This document shows, in pieces, positions 44,350 through 55,733 of a stretch of 64,000 bases of DNA (position 1 is the stretch's first letter; every line of letters starts with the position of its first letter). A program made the position numbers and the translations under genes. Below the pieces are notes generated by a model that ran no database searches, was not told the origin of the DNA, and saw only the letters and a program-made list of their open reading frames with translations. The DNA comes from Gnetum montanum. Its lineage: Eukaryota > Streptophyta > Gnetopsida > Gnetales > Gnetaceae. The stretch lies in assembly GCA_015680685.1 (NCBI GenBank), contig MNCI01014764.1, forward strand, positions 139,552-203,551. Direction: 5' to 3'.

Positions 44350-46868
44350 GAGGACTTCTTATGTTAGATATTTTCATGGAAAGGTTTCCAGCCTTGATCT
44401 AATTGGAAATAACATGAGTTAACATCACTGTGTAGATCTGAGGTGATGTTTGGTTTGAAGGGAACTCAAATGTGTTTGAGGTAGGATGAGGGTGTTGGAG
44501 ATATAGGGTGATGAGTTGCATTAGGTTGTGAGGGTTTGCGAGGACTGTTGCATAGAAAAAATGGTCATTTCTTAGATTGATTGTCTAAACCACTTGGTTG
44601 GAAGGCCAATTATAAATTCACAACCCTTGTAACATTTCATTGCTATGGCTATGGGGGAATTTCACTTTGCATGGATGGAGCAAGAGGTATTTGGGTAGAG
44701 GACAGATTGATGTGTGTTGATGGATGCAAAGGGTGGTATGGATATGGGTGCTCCCCTCAAGTAGATGGCGAATGAGTTCAATGGTACTTTAGAGGGTAAT
44801 AGTGATGTTGGAATAAGGCATGGCTTGTAGAGCTTCATGGAGAAACAGGTTGTTGAACGTAGTACTTGTATGGATTTGATTGCCTGTAAGGGTACTGCTA
44901 TCTTGGCGGTGACATTCCCCATGATTGTGGTTGGTGCCACTATTGGTATTGCTTATATGGTTTTGGTGGAGCTCCACTTGGATAGTAAGCTTGTTGTTGT
45001 TGGTGGAACTGCCTTGAGGATAAGGAAATCATTTGGGTGCTTGCCTACATGCTAATCGAGGATTCAACATGTACATCCCAGACTCTTATAAGTGTGATAC
45101 CACAGGGCAACAACCCTTTGGATGTTCATATTCATAGATGTCACAACCAGTATCATCATCAAAGTCTATCTCCACAACTTCTTCTTGTGTAGCAGCTTTG
45201 CCCTTACCTCTCTGGTAGAAACATTCAAATTCTTTCCACCTCTTATGGCCATGATCACTATTTTTCTCTTTAGATGCTTTAGCAATCTTCATGGTAGTTT
45301 GATATATTTCATCCAAAAAGTCTCATAATTATGAACATTTTTTGAAATGTCAAAAATAGATTTTTGGATAGGCAAGGTTTTCCTGTTCATCACTTCGTTG
45401 AGTGGTGACTCCTCATCACATAATCAGACCTCCTTTTTCCTGATGGAAGGATCCATATTATATTCCTATGCACTTTCCCTTTTTTGTAACTCACCTTCTT
45501 CTTTTGCAGCATACTGTATCAGCCTTTGTATCTGATGAGCTCTTAGTTCAAATAGTCTCCCTTAGGCATAAACCCCAAGAGTTCTTCTGGTTTCTACTCT
45601 GAGCCCAACTATGATGTGGTAGATTTTTTCCCTCTAAGAATAATCATGGCATCAGTGTAAGAGAGAGTAATATATACCCATGGTGGGATCCATGGGTTCA
45701 TGTGTTTTCTATTTCTAGCCTTGGATTTGCTTTCTTAGATTAGACACTCTAGAGTACATTTGGTATTTGTCATTAAATAGTTCCAACATGGTACTCCATC
45801 TATGAATGGATTTTGGCTCTAAGGATTGGTACCAGCTTTTAGCTTCCTTAATGAGCATTCTGGGAAGAGCTTAATTTTCTGCCAAACATTCTTAAGGTTC
45901 TATAAGGCATAGGCATCATGGAAAGCTTGTAGATGTGTTTGAAGATCAGAGTTGTATCCCCCTTCAAATCTTGGGATATTGTTCATGTCTAAGCACTTGA
46001 TCTAACTATCTTTCACATGCTTAGTTGGAATCTTAACTACCTTTGTGCTATTAAACATGCTTTGAGTTACCAACAAAGGCTCATCATCATCATGATTTCA
46101 TTGTCATTAATGATATCCTCTATTACCCCTTTGATTATTGTGGGCACGACGAGTAGTATTATTACCTCTCTACTCATCTCCATCATGGTTGTTCCTTCTG
46201 TGGCATCTTTTAGAATCAAAAGAGGAAGAAGAAGTAGATGTAGATGAAGAGGATGAAGAAGGGGGAGGATTGCTTCCATCATGAAATCTACCAATTTTCC
46301 CTTGGCTATCATGGCCATGTTCATTAGTTTTTCTATCATTTTGGTGCTTGTTTGATCCCTTGCCTTGACTATCATCTTTTCCTGAACGTAAATTGTGGAT
46401 TGTAGATTGCAGATTTAGGGTCACACCCTCATTACTAGTAACAGAGGGTAGAGAATCTTCATGTGGAGAGCCCTCAGAGGTAGGGTCCTTGTTGTTGTCT
46501 TGGTTCAATAGAAAGAAGGGATTTTTGAACTGCTTTCATTTTGCATCCTCACGATGCCTCTCTTGTTGTCAATCTCACTTGCATTATGTTTCAGTGGGAT
46601 AGTAGTCTTGAGTGTTATAACCATTCACAATGTATTCCTCTTGAAGATCTGAGATGCCTAACTTCTTCAAAGTTTGAAGTAGCATCCCAAGCACAGATCA
46701 ATTAGGGGGCAATACAATGTTGCCTTCCATATGACACCATCACAGTTGCTCATCCTGATGTAGGATGTAGGTGAAATTAGGCACATACTCATCTGGATAA
46801 GTATATATTACTTTGCACTATTGTGGGACCAATGGTTTCATATCATTTTGCCTTTGAGAAGAAGACAT
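44350..46868 (-). pseudogene. Element B gag, broken
   Basis: The start is the ATG at 46868 (MSSSQRQNDMKPLVPQ), supported by the same start region in A, C and F. An N-terminal segment reads YPDEYVPNFTYILHQDEQL. A Ser-rich low-complexity linker follows (46170-46508). The gag core contains CLDMNNIPRFEGGYN and EAKSWYQSLEPKSIHRWSTM (about 45770-45990). Near 45086-45316 KASKEKNSDHGHKRWKEF leads into an Asn/Gln-rich C-terminus. No zinc knuckle is visible. Around twenty stops and some frameshifts interrupt it. ORFs on the plus strand in this span are antisense shadows. Confidence 0.8.
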
Positions 46869-46997
46869 TTTGCAAGTAAATAAAGTATCAATGTGCTTTT
46901 GTAGTTATATTATTTGGGAATGATATTGACCTTGGGGTTTGTCCAACTATATTAATGATACCCACTAAACCTAGATAGCACACGTTTCAATAAACAA

Positions 46998-47018
46998 GGT
47001 CATCGACAATGGCACTAA
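46998..47018 (-). other. Primer binding site of element B
   Basis: The minus strand just inside the LTR reads TTAGTGCCATTGTCGATGAC, a mutated form of the tRNA-Asp-type site seen in A and C. Confidence 0.65.
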
Positions 47019-47932
47019 TGATGAGTAGTTGAGGTAGCCCTATGTCCAACCATACAAATCACAAAGCATTCACATGCAATTCGGTCAAATTTTGTGGACT
47101 GTATAGTTTTTGATACACTAGTCTTCTAGGAAGTGAACCTTTCCCTAAGGTCATTCATTATCTTCCCAATGACACTTGTGATGCACATGGTATGGTTAAG
47201 TGTAATCAAGGTATATGATTTTTATTGTTTTGTGTTTTATATTCTTTGGTGCTTAAAGTAGAGAGATGAAGTAATTTAATAACTAATTTAATTTAACTAA
47301 CTAACTAATCTCTAGCTAGTCCTAACATAAACATCCAGTCCCACTTTCTGTACATGTCATGGACCCACATACCAATACTGGGTTACCAAGTGTTACGCTA
47401 CTAGGTGCACCAAGCAATAACGCTATTGGGATTACCAAGCGAATATGTGTTTATGCTCGAAGTGGTCGTACTTATGTATTTAACCTATTTAGGTTATCTT
47501 ACTTAATCACTTAATTAGCTTAATTATTAAGAAACACTGAACAAATAACTAAAAACATTAAATGTAAGAATAAAACATTTAAACTATCTAGAATGCTGTA
47601 AGGTTTATTAAGAAGCTCATCTTTATTGCTGTACACATTGGTGTGGTTTAGGTACAATAATGTTTGAATAAAGATCCGTACACTTAATGACTCCTGCTGT
47701 AGGAGCTCGAGAAAATGTTCTGACTTTCAAATGTAAAAACTACAAGATTTTATCTACTACTATGACTTGCATTCCCATAAACATGGCTGGAAGCTCGTAT
47801 TTATAGTTTTTGCTATAGTACTACATTGATGGGGCCCCGTAGATGTAGCAATTGCTAGGTCAATGCAACCTCATCGACGAGGAAATACCATGTAAATGGG
47901 GCTCCATCGACATGACATTTTGATGCTTATCA
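47019..47932 (-). repeat. Element B 5' LTR
   Basis: 914 bp, TGATGAGTAGTTGAGG to GATGCTTATCA, followed by the TSD CCTTT. It includes about 40 bp (near 47646-47690) missing from the other LTR. A CTATAAATAC-type TATA box lies near 47795 on the minus strand. Confidence 0.95.
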
Positions 47933-47937
47933 CCTTT

Positions 47938-48682
47938 ATTTCTACTTTAATCTCTTTTGTTGTCTCCACCAAATCATCTGTCCTAATCTCTTCTTCCTCA
48001 TCTATACTCATCCTTATCAAAGCTTGATGATAAGAATGGAAAACTAGGAGTCATTCCAGCTTGATCTCCTACCATGACTTCTTTGATTATCTTGTGATGG
48101 CCTATTGGAAGATTTAGGTTAGAGGTCCTCATTATATTTAATCCAATTCTCCCCTTTCTTTGGTTTCTTACCAAGGTTAAGTGTAATCATAGGTTAACTG
48201 TATCTTCTACATTGAAAAGAAAGAATTCTAACATTGCAATCATTCTAAGTATTAATTAGTATCCTCCTTTTACACTATGATGTCAATGAGATGGTAGCTT
48301 CTTTTTCCTTTTCTTCTTCATCCCATGCCTCCATGAAATGATCTTTTTGAAGTTGGACCTTTATGAACTAATAAGACGTAGAAATTTTATTAGCTACCTT
48401 GTAGTCACTTGTAGTAGCTTTTAATCTAACTTTCTTCAATGTTTCCATGAACATTGATGGAGCTGCATGATTATGTGAAAACATAATGTTTTCTTTTACA
48501 TCCCTTCATCTCATCTATTCATCTTGATGAAGAACGAAAGAAAATTCTAGATAATAAGAATTTGCATGTTAGTAGCTCACTTTGAATTGATATGACACAT
48601 CTTCAATGTTTCTGTTGGTTCTATTAGTTCCCCTTGTAGAATTATTAGTTTGTGAGGAATTAGCTCTATGAGAAGCAAACAT
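47938..48682 (-). pseudogene. Element F gag, N-terminal part
   Basis: Starts at ATG 48682 (MFASHRANSSQTNNSTRGT) and continues with LEFSFVLHQDE, the counterpart of the NFTYILHQDEQL block in B. It is cut on the left by element B. Stops are present throughout. Confidence 0.65.
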
Positions 48683-48813
48683 GTTAAATTAATGTATTGG
48701 ACTTAATAAAATATTAATATTTTTTGCAAGATAAATCATGAAGCTTTCAATAGTGATCATTAATGATGTTAACAAATCTAAAATTCTAGGATCAATCCTT
48801 GAAATAATACCAA
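48683..48813 (-). other. Element F leader and primer binding site
   Basis: Untranslated leader. Directly inside the LTR the minus strand reads TTGGTATTATTTCAAGGATT, a heavily mutated form of the family PBS. Confidence 0.5.
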
Positions 48814-49150
48814 TGATGAGCGACAATGTAGTCCTTATGCTCAACCATAGAAATCATGAATGTTTGTGTGACTTTGTTGTAATCTATAGACTAGACTAGT
48901 GGGATTTTTACATGGCTAAGCATTGATTGCATATCAATATATTCCAAACTACACTTGCATTAGCCTTTAATTTGTATGGTTAAGTATAGTTGAGACATGT
49001 AATTTTGATGTTCTAATGATCATGATTAAATAATATTAAAATATAAAAAATTAATCTAACTAAACAAAGAATAAAATGTAAATCTTAAATTAGCCTAAGA
49101 GATAAGCATCTATTTCCAATTCACCTTACACATCTTGAACTCACATAATA
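48814..49150 (-). repeat. Element F 5' LTR, truncated
   Basis: Begins TGATGAGCGACAATGTAG and follows the A and B LTRs (TATGCTCAACCATAGAAATCATGA, then CTAAGAGATAAGCATCTATTTCC). Similarity ends after ATCTTGAACTCACATA near 49150, so the U3 with its promoter is missing. Confidence 0.75.
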
Positions 49151-49479
49151 GGAAGACCTTAAAGAATAAGATACCATAATAAAATATGAATTTTTGAAAA
49201 GGTATAAAATCTCAAAATATCTTTCTTTTTCTTCAACCAAAAGTATGATGATAATTTAATATTCTAAATATTATTAAATTTATTATAAATAAAGTAATTT
49301 TTATAATAATCTTGTATGCAACTTTGGAATGAAAAGAAAAAACAAATTTGCTATTGTTTCAAAAATATTTGGAAAAAGCTAATGCAAACTATTATCAACT
49401 TTACATAAAATTTCAAGATTAGAAATTAATTTGTTAAAATATTTTTTTCTCTTTTATTTTAAACCATGTTCCTTCTATG

Positions 49480-52468
49480 TAATCCAACTATCATTCTTAG
49501 ACGGAAAACTACAAGGATACCAAACTTGCTCCAAGTGATACATAATCTAGATGAGTTAGTAGTCTAAGATCCTTCATAACAAGAAAGTCATCAAGGGCTA
49601 ATTTGCTTAAGCATATCTTCTAAAACTTTAATATTATTATAATTTCAATGCTTACGAAGCTTGCACCATGTCTTCCACATTTATTTACGAACCTAAGAAT
49701 ATGGAATTAAAATTGTCCAAGGTAAAAGAAGATAGTGAAGAAAGCTATTAGAAGACCAAATGTTATAATTTTTATGTTTTCTTTGCATTAGTCCATTACT
49801 TAAAAAAAGCATCTAAACATCATCTTCATTAACCCATTTTACTATCCATTTTGTTGCAAGAGAAATAGCCTAGTTATAACAATTAATAAGGCCAAGTCCT
49901 TCATCTTTCTTATGGCTAGCATAAATATCCTAAGTAACTCTAGAAAATCATTTTCAATGTTTCTTAGCAAAACAAAAAAAATCAATGGATAATAGGATTA
50001 ATTCGATCATAAGTATTTTTAGAAGGAACCCAAAAAATGGAGTAATAAACATGAGTTGATTGAAGCATCTACTTAATAACTAAAACTTTATGAGTAAGGG
50101 TGAGCTTCTTTTCTTTCTATTTATAAATATTCTCTTAAACTTTATCAACTACATGATTCCACAAAATAGTAATGTTTAGCTTATTAGAAAAAGGAATTTC
50201 TAAAATTTTAAAGGAAAAATCTCTTTTCAAGATTTTCCAAGGCTTGAAAATAATCCACTCATCAATATTACCATTACAATAAATAATCAAATTTTGTAAT
50301 TGATATGAGAACTAAATGTAGTAATCTTTCATTCTTGCTAATAAAATATTGATATGATGCAAAGAATTTTTAATCGTTAAAAAGGAATCATTTGCAAAAT
50401 GAATGCTAAGCAAATTGCATACCTTGATCATTAATTGAAATTCCCTTAATGATATTCCTTTGTAGATCATAATGTAAATTATATGAAAGAAAGTTTGTAG
50501 CAATAATAAAAAGATAGGGAGCTAGAGGAAAACCTTGATCAAATTACTATTGAAGAAAAAAATGAAAAATTTAATCTAAAATTAGTAGCAAGTTGAGCAA
50601 TAGCATTAGTGAGCAAGCTATGAATAAGATGAACAAAATAATCAACAAATACTATTTTATGAAGATAAGAGATAATGAATTTTTATTCAATCCTATCACA
50701 AGCTTTAGCTTAATCTAACTTAATAAAAGCAATGTTCTAGTTAGTATCAAAAGTCTACTATATTCCCTCCCAATCTACAATAACATTATTTAAGATTTGT
50801 TGCCTTTAAGAAAGCTTGTTTGTTTAGGTCTAATGATATCTATTGTAATCTTCTAAATCTAAAAAGCCATGCATTTAGCTAGAATTTTATAGATGTTATT
50901 AAGAACAGTAATAAGTTTCCAGTTACTAATGTTGAATATGAATTATGCTTTTATTAATATTTTTACCAAGAAACACTTTTTAATAGCTTCTTAGAAAACA
51001 TAAAAGAGATTATTTCTAATAGTACCCCAATGCTTCTTAGAAATTTCTATTGGAAAACCATCCAATCCTTGAGTTTTGCCATTAAATAAACTAAAAGTAG
51101 TGGCTTTGAATTCTTCCATGGTAATTTTTGCTTTAAGAATACTTAAATTTGCTTCTATTATAAGGTGATAAATATGTATACTAGAGGCCTTAAAGACATT
51201 CTTGCAAGAACCTTTAGAAGAAAAATAATTTGTTAAAAAATTGTTAACAGTTTTGGGATCTATAATGATTATATTGTTTATATAAAGTGATTCTAGTCTA
51301 GGTACCCTTTCATTTTAGAAATTTAAAAAATTCCTTCCAAGATTCATCACCAACTTTTAACCAAGACATGCAACTTTTAGTGAAATCACTTTTAGCTTTA
51401 AAAGCATTGAAATAATATTTACCATAACAAGGATTAGATAAGGGATTTTAAGTTTCAAGTTCAAAGGGATTTTAATCTAAAAGAAGTTGTATTTGCTTGA
51501 TAGATTTTGTAATATCTTCTTTGCCTTGACACTTTCACTTAGAAAATTACTTTTCAAACCATCTTGGATAATTTCTAACTCTATAAGTAGTTCGAGGCTA
51601 CTAGTCAATTCAACCAATATAACTAGTAGATTTTTTCTTTTTTGTTCCATAAAGACTTCAAAATATTTTTTGCACTAGGTCTTAAAAATATATGATCATT
51701 CGTATGATAAAACATATACTTTCAAAAGGAGGAAGAATTAATTTTAGAGAGAAAAACACTAATAGAAAAATCCTATAACAAAGTAGCATCTATATGTGCT
51801 TCTACTTTACTTATAGGCTTCCAACAAGAAACATTAGAGATGTAAAATGTATTAAGCTAATAGTAAATTTTATTATTTATTTGCTAATAATTACACTAAG
51901 TATAACACTTTTTATTTCAATGATAAGGGAGTAAAAAGCTAACATCAAAATGAAAATATTTTTCTTTAAAATTGTACTAGTGTTATTTTTCTTGATAAGG
52001 CATATAAGGAGAAAGGCTTCCAAGTTTATCTAAATAAGTTTTAACTATATTGAAATTACTTGCAATGATACAAGAAACTTGAGGTAGAGATAGAAGATAT
52101 TTTTAAACCTTCAATCAATCTTTCAATTTATTAGAAGCATAAATATTACATAGTTCAAAGTCTCCTTTTTCACCATGACAAGTAATCTAAATAACTCTAA
52201 CATTATTAGAGCCAAATTCAAACTTTTCCAATCCAATTTTATTAACTAGAATAGCAACACCTTCTTTATTAACTTCATGAGCAGTAGAAAAAACATTGTA
52301 GTTTTTTAAAATGCATTTACTGAAAACACTAATAGTATACACTAAAATATTAATCTCTTGCAAGAAAAGAAAGTCCAAAGATAAGTGTTGGTTTAATGGA
52401 TACTTCCCTATAATCTTTGCTTGAGACTTACTAGAAAGGCCCTAAACATTCAATAATAAAACTAACAT
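49480..52468 (-). pseudogene. LINE2 ORF2: endonuclease-reverse transcriptase, broken
   Basis: The start is placed at ATG 52468 by alignment with LINE1 (MLVL). In the RT, FIKLD followed by a stop and AKACDRI lies at 50690-50730, and the second catalytic box reads FANDSFLTIKNSL (about 50370-50400), with Asn for one Asp. The C-terminal zf-RVT-type region reads KKDEGLGLINCYN (about 49880-49920) and continues to W-rich sequence near 49490. Many stops and frameshifts. Confidence 0.8.
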
Positions 52469-52799
52469 TGAGATGTGAATGAGGAGTCTCCCATTTTTAA
52501 TTTCTCAAGCTCAACATTTGTCTCATAATTTATGTTACTAATAGGTGAAAAATCATTATCCAAGGAGAAAACATTTGGTGAAATAGTATAAGTAAAGAAA
52601 AAAGAAGATATCTTGGGGGGTTTTGAATTGAAATTAGTATTTGTAGCCTTTTTTTTATAGTGTACTAAGAAAAATCTATTTGCATTAGCACTTTCATTTC
52701 TAGTCCCTGCAAAAAATTTAAAAGGATTAGTAAAAGACTAAGAACTTATTGAAGAAGATTTCATTTCTGCTTGCTAAAAAATATCATTATTTGCTTTTT

Positions 52800-53450
52800 T
52801 TAAAGCTCTTATTTATTTTTCTTATGAATAATTTTTTATTGAAAATAGAATAGATCCTAATAACATGGCCTTCATGACAACAATAGCTACAACATTCTTG
52901 TGAATTATAGTATGTAATTTTCTAGGAAAAATATTAATAACTAATATGCAGTTTTAATTATGTCTTTTTCTACTATAAATCAATCTCTCAAAAATAATGT
53001 ATGCATTGCACACCATCTAGTAATTTTTAAACTCTATTCTAAGGATTATGTCAACATTACCAATAATTTCGCTTTCAATACTTTGAAAAATAAGAGGAAT
53101 ATTTTCTAATTTAATTTAGTTAGGAATTTTAGAATAAAAAAAATATGGATTAACATCCACTTTCTATTCTTGAGTAATAAACATATTACACTAATTCATA
53201 AAAACTTTAAGATCTATGGATTTCTCAACCATTTTAAAATTAGCCAATTCGACAAGCAAAAAAGATTCAAGAAAATAACAAACATTTCAAAAATTAATTT
53301 CATAGTGTTTAAGGATAGCCTAAATCATGAGTGTAAAATCTTTATTTGGGGAAATAAATCCAATAATTAATACAAATATATAACAAGAAGTAATATCTTT
53401 TGATAAAGATTGATATAAATCATTAGGTAAAACAAAATCAAAAGCTTTAG
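52800..53450 (-). pseudogene. LINE2 ORF1: DUF4283-like protein, broken
   Basis: Collinear with LINE1 ORF1 (4960-5640). Segments matching the NPYSF and IGSIDAI-type stretches lie at about 53040-53160, and the Cys/His-rich stretch at about 52870-52900. No continuous frame above 66 residues remains. Confidence 0.55.
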
Positions 53451-53621
53451 AATCCTTCATAGTTTGTAAAAAAAAAATAAAATAAAATCAAAAGCTTCAA
53501 AATCCTTCATAGTTTGTAAAAAATAAAAATAAAAATCAAAAGCTTAAAATCACACTATTTCACCTATTTCACATAGCTTTAAGCTTAAAATCACACTATT
53601 TAACCTATTTCACATACCTTT
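53436..53621. repeat. Short tandem repeats at the 5' edge of LINE2
   Basis: Two units of about 50-54 bp share AAATCAAAAGCTT and ATCCTTCATAGTTTGTAAAA. Two further units share AAGCTTAAAATCACACTATT and ACCTATTTCACATA. They look like serial slippage or duplication at the end of the LINE. Confidence 0.8.
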
Positions 53622-53631
53622 ATACTGATAA

Positions 53632-53725
53632 GTGTTGGGTTCAAAGCCCATTAAAGGTACTTCCTTTGCACTTGCTATGTTGTTAGCCTAAGGGCATGTC
53701 CTAGGTAGACCTGACCTTTCCCTCA
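53632..53725 (+). other. Possible SINE fragment
   Basis: AAGTGTTGGGTTCAAAGCCC contains a B-box-like GGGTTCAAAGCC. The stretch ends directly at a GAA repeat, as SINE tails often do. No A box is seen upstream, so this is weak. Confidence 0.25.
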
Positions 53726-53764
53726 GAAGAAGAAGAAGAAGAAGAAGAAGAAGAAGAAGAAGAA
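53726..53764. repeat. GAA/TTC microsatellite
   Basis: An uninterrupted AGA/GAA run of about 13 units, sharply different from the surrounding AT-rich DNA. Confidence 0.97.
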
Positions 53765-54089
53765 AACTCCAATTCTTCAATACTGAAAGACTTAAGATTA
53801 TGAATAGCTATTTTCACATCCTAATATTCATCATAAATAAATACATGAAATCAATTAAGGGGCATGAATTAATTACTTAGAAATCCATATAATCCATATG
53901 AAATACTTAACATGCAAAATTAATCATTTGGAAAAACTTAATATATAAAGTATAAAAAATTATAATCAAATAAGCATACTTAAATAAGTTATAAAGAATA
54001 AGCACCTTACAATATCCAAGACATATTACACTAACATTTTACATATAAACTTTCTATGTACAAAGTGACATAAGATAAAAAATAATAAT
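53765..54089. other. AT-rich interval without a recognised feature
   Basis: No supportable ORF, repeat boundary or RNA signature seen. Confidence 0.5.
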
Positions 54090-54245
54090 GAGGTATTAGC
54101 CTAGTGGTACAGGTTAGTTAGCTTGGTAACTCTAGGTCACAAGTTCAATTCTATTAGGTAGCATTAAGTTATAAATTTCTATAAATCTTGGGATGTACCT
54201 CTAACTATAATATTCATGGAACACATATAGGAAGGATTAAAACAC
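54090..54245 (+). mobile_element. tRNA-derived SINE-like copy
   Basis: Opens GAGGTATTAGCCTAGTGGTA, an A-box-like head. A B-box-like CAAGTTCAATTCTA follows at about 54140-54153, then AAGTTATAAATTTCTATAAA. It shares head, box spacing and the GTTATAAA tail with the minus-strand copy at 28165-28271. It does not fold as a tRNA. Confidence 0.55.
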
Positions 54246-54716
54246 CTTTATAGTAAAGGAAATCACCCTGTGCCACCTAAAATAAAGCTAGAAGATGGGA
54301 TCCATACTACAAAGCATAATGTTAAAACCAATAGTAGTGAGTCATTAGCTTAACTATTAATCAATACCATTAATGCATGATTTGCATTTCCCATTGACAT
54401 TCCCATAAGTTTCCAAATTAAATATTAAAATAACTATAAGGCTAATACTAATATAAATTGGTCATCAAATATTGTTTGGTGTGAAATCTCATCTATCTAA
54501 ACCGCCTTATAAGAATCCTACTATTACATTACGTTTACAACTAATATCAACCCTATAATCACCCTAAGTTCTAGTTCCTGCTATCACTTATTGTTTCCTA
54601 ATATGAGCTACATGTCACTAAGTTAACAAAATTCTCTGAATTAACTTTACCATAATAGACCAACCAAGAAGCATGCCACTAGATTGACAATATTCTTTAA
54701 ATCAACTTTATCATGG
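54246..54716. other. Interval upstream of element C with a tandem duplication
   Basis: No gene seen. A unit of about 47 bp at 54610-54656 (CATGTCACTAAGTTAACAAA...) is repeated with changes at 54672-54718 (CATGCCACTAGATTGACAAT...). The second copy ends at the LTR start. Confidence 0.6.
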
Positions 54717-55588
54717 TGATAAAATAAATTTTTAATTAATTGTAATATCGTAACTATGATATCATAGCTAAAGCTACATCATCGTTCATACAATGTCTCA
54801 AGAGTTGTGCAGCCATATAAATACCGACACTTGGGTGCACAAGCAACAACAATTTTTATTAACCCTTAGAAAAATTATTGTAGTTTCATTTCATAGTTTT
54901 AGCGATAGTGTAAATGCCATACTGTGGTGTTAAGTAGTTGACCGAACTCTTTATTTGAGTAAATTGTACTTGAACACAGATTATGACTAGCAATATAGAT
55001 CATGACTATTTTACATCATTGCAACATTTCTTTAGTTATTTTATTTTGTTGTTTACTTAGTATAATTTTCCTATTTTCCTAGTTTAATCATTGACATTCC
55101 AAAGTACTTTAATTTTATGCTCATTAGTTAAGTGGAATGGGTATGACTAGTTTTGAACATTATGTGTGATTGTTTGGTAACCCAGTAGTGTTCTTACTTG
55201 ATTTTCTTAGTAGTGATTCCACTTGGTAATCTCAATGACAATCACATAAGCCCAAGATGTGATTGGCAAACCAAGAATAGATATCAATCACTCTAGGCTA
55301 GGATAGATTTATATTTTTATCATTATTTAGATTTATACTTTTATCTCATTTTCAATCATGTTTACCACATGAAGTACTAAGAGCCTAACAACATCACCGT
55401 ATCATATGCCTAACTGAGAGTTTAACCATATGTTTCAAGTTCACTAACTCAAAGTGGGAAGACAACGATCATGAACTTAACATCAACTTCTATCATAATT
55501 ACATTGTCCATCCATAGATTATGATCTAGTCACATGCAGAAACTTGTGACTTGCATGATAGAGTGTTGGGATATGTCATCGCTCATCA
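54717..55588 (+). repeat. Element C 5' LTR
   Basis: 872 bp, ending GTCATCGCTCATCA at 55588, the family end, directly before the PBS. The start TGATAAAATAAA at 54717 is chosen by length and TG, with no second LTR in the window to confirm it. U3 has GTAATATCGTAACTATGATA and related palindromes (54742-54780) and a TATA box (TATAAATA, 54816-54823). The motif TTTGGTAACCCAGTAGTG lies near 55172. Confidence 0.8.
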
Positions 55589-55611
55589 TTGGTGTTATTT
55601 TTGGGGATGTG
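55589..55611 (+). other. Primer binding site of element C
   Basis: TTGGTGTTATTTTTGGGGAT follows the LTR end directly. It is the same site as in A and B with different C-to-T changes. Confidence 0.65.
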
Positions 55612-55733
55612 TCAATGTGTGCTGAGTAGTTGATCTTATATAGTTCATAGTATCAAAAGCCACTAAGTTTATCTTTTACACCTATAATCAGTTTTAATAA
55701 CACATGCACATAATAAAGTGTCAAACACATAAT

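Larger units (their letters stand above)
34855..47932 (-). mobile_element. Element B: complete Athila-like retrotransposon inserted in gag of F
   Basis: 13.08 kb. LTRs at 34855-35721 and 47019-47932 are flanked by CCTTT at 34850-34854 and 47933-47937. On the minus strand: PBS, gag (start 46868), PR, RT, RNase H, INT, spacer, 3' ORF (start 38803) and PPT. The LTRs differ at roughly a tenth of positions by eye, mostly transitions, plus a deletion of about 40 bp in the left one, so the insertion is old. All frames are broken. RT reads FMDN and integrase has lost acidic residues. The spacer contains an assembly error (38855-39226). Confidence 0.95.
29041..49150 (-). mobile_element. Element F: old truncated Athila-like element, host of G and B
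   Basis: On the minus strand the order is LTR fragment (48814-49150), PBS, gag (in three pieces), protease remnant, RT, RNase H and INT. An A-rich spacer fragment ends at about 29041. The pieces join when solo LTR G (33434-34314) and element B (34855-47932) are removed with their TSDs. The 3' ORF and 3' LTR are missing. It is the most decayed of the four copies: RT reads FMDE, the protease active site is deleted, and two INT catalytic residues are changed. Confidence 0.8.
49230..53560 (-). mobile_element. LINE2: degenerate L1-type LINE
   Basis: Same order as LINE1 on the minus strand: ORF1, endonuclease, RT and, additionally here, the C-terminal zinc-binding region. It is collinear with 2341-5640, for example AACCTTCATTAATTGAAATTCCC-like phrases at 2610 and 50435. 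The left edge is the 3' end. A T-rich run near 49437 is not a clear poly(A) tail, so the edge is approximate. No TSD was found. Confidence 0.82.

Noticed and set aside
54090-54165. A tRNA gene
   Set aside because: A- and B-box-like motifs are present, but paired stems for a cloverleaf and a sensible anticodon arm are not seen. The second copy also has extra conserved tail sequence.
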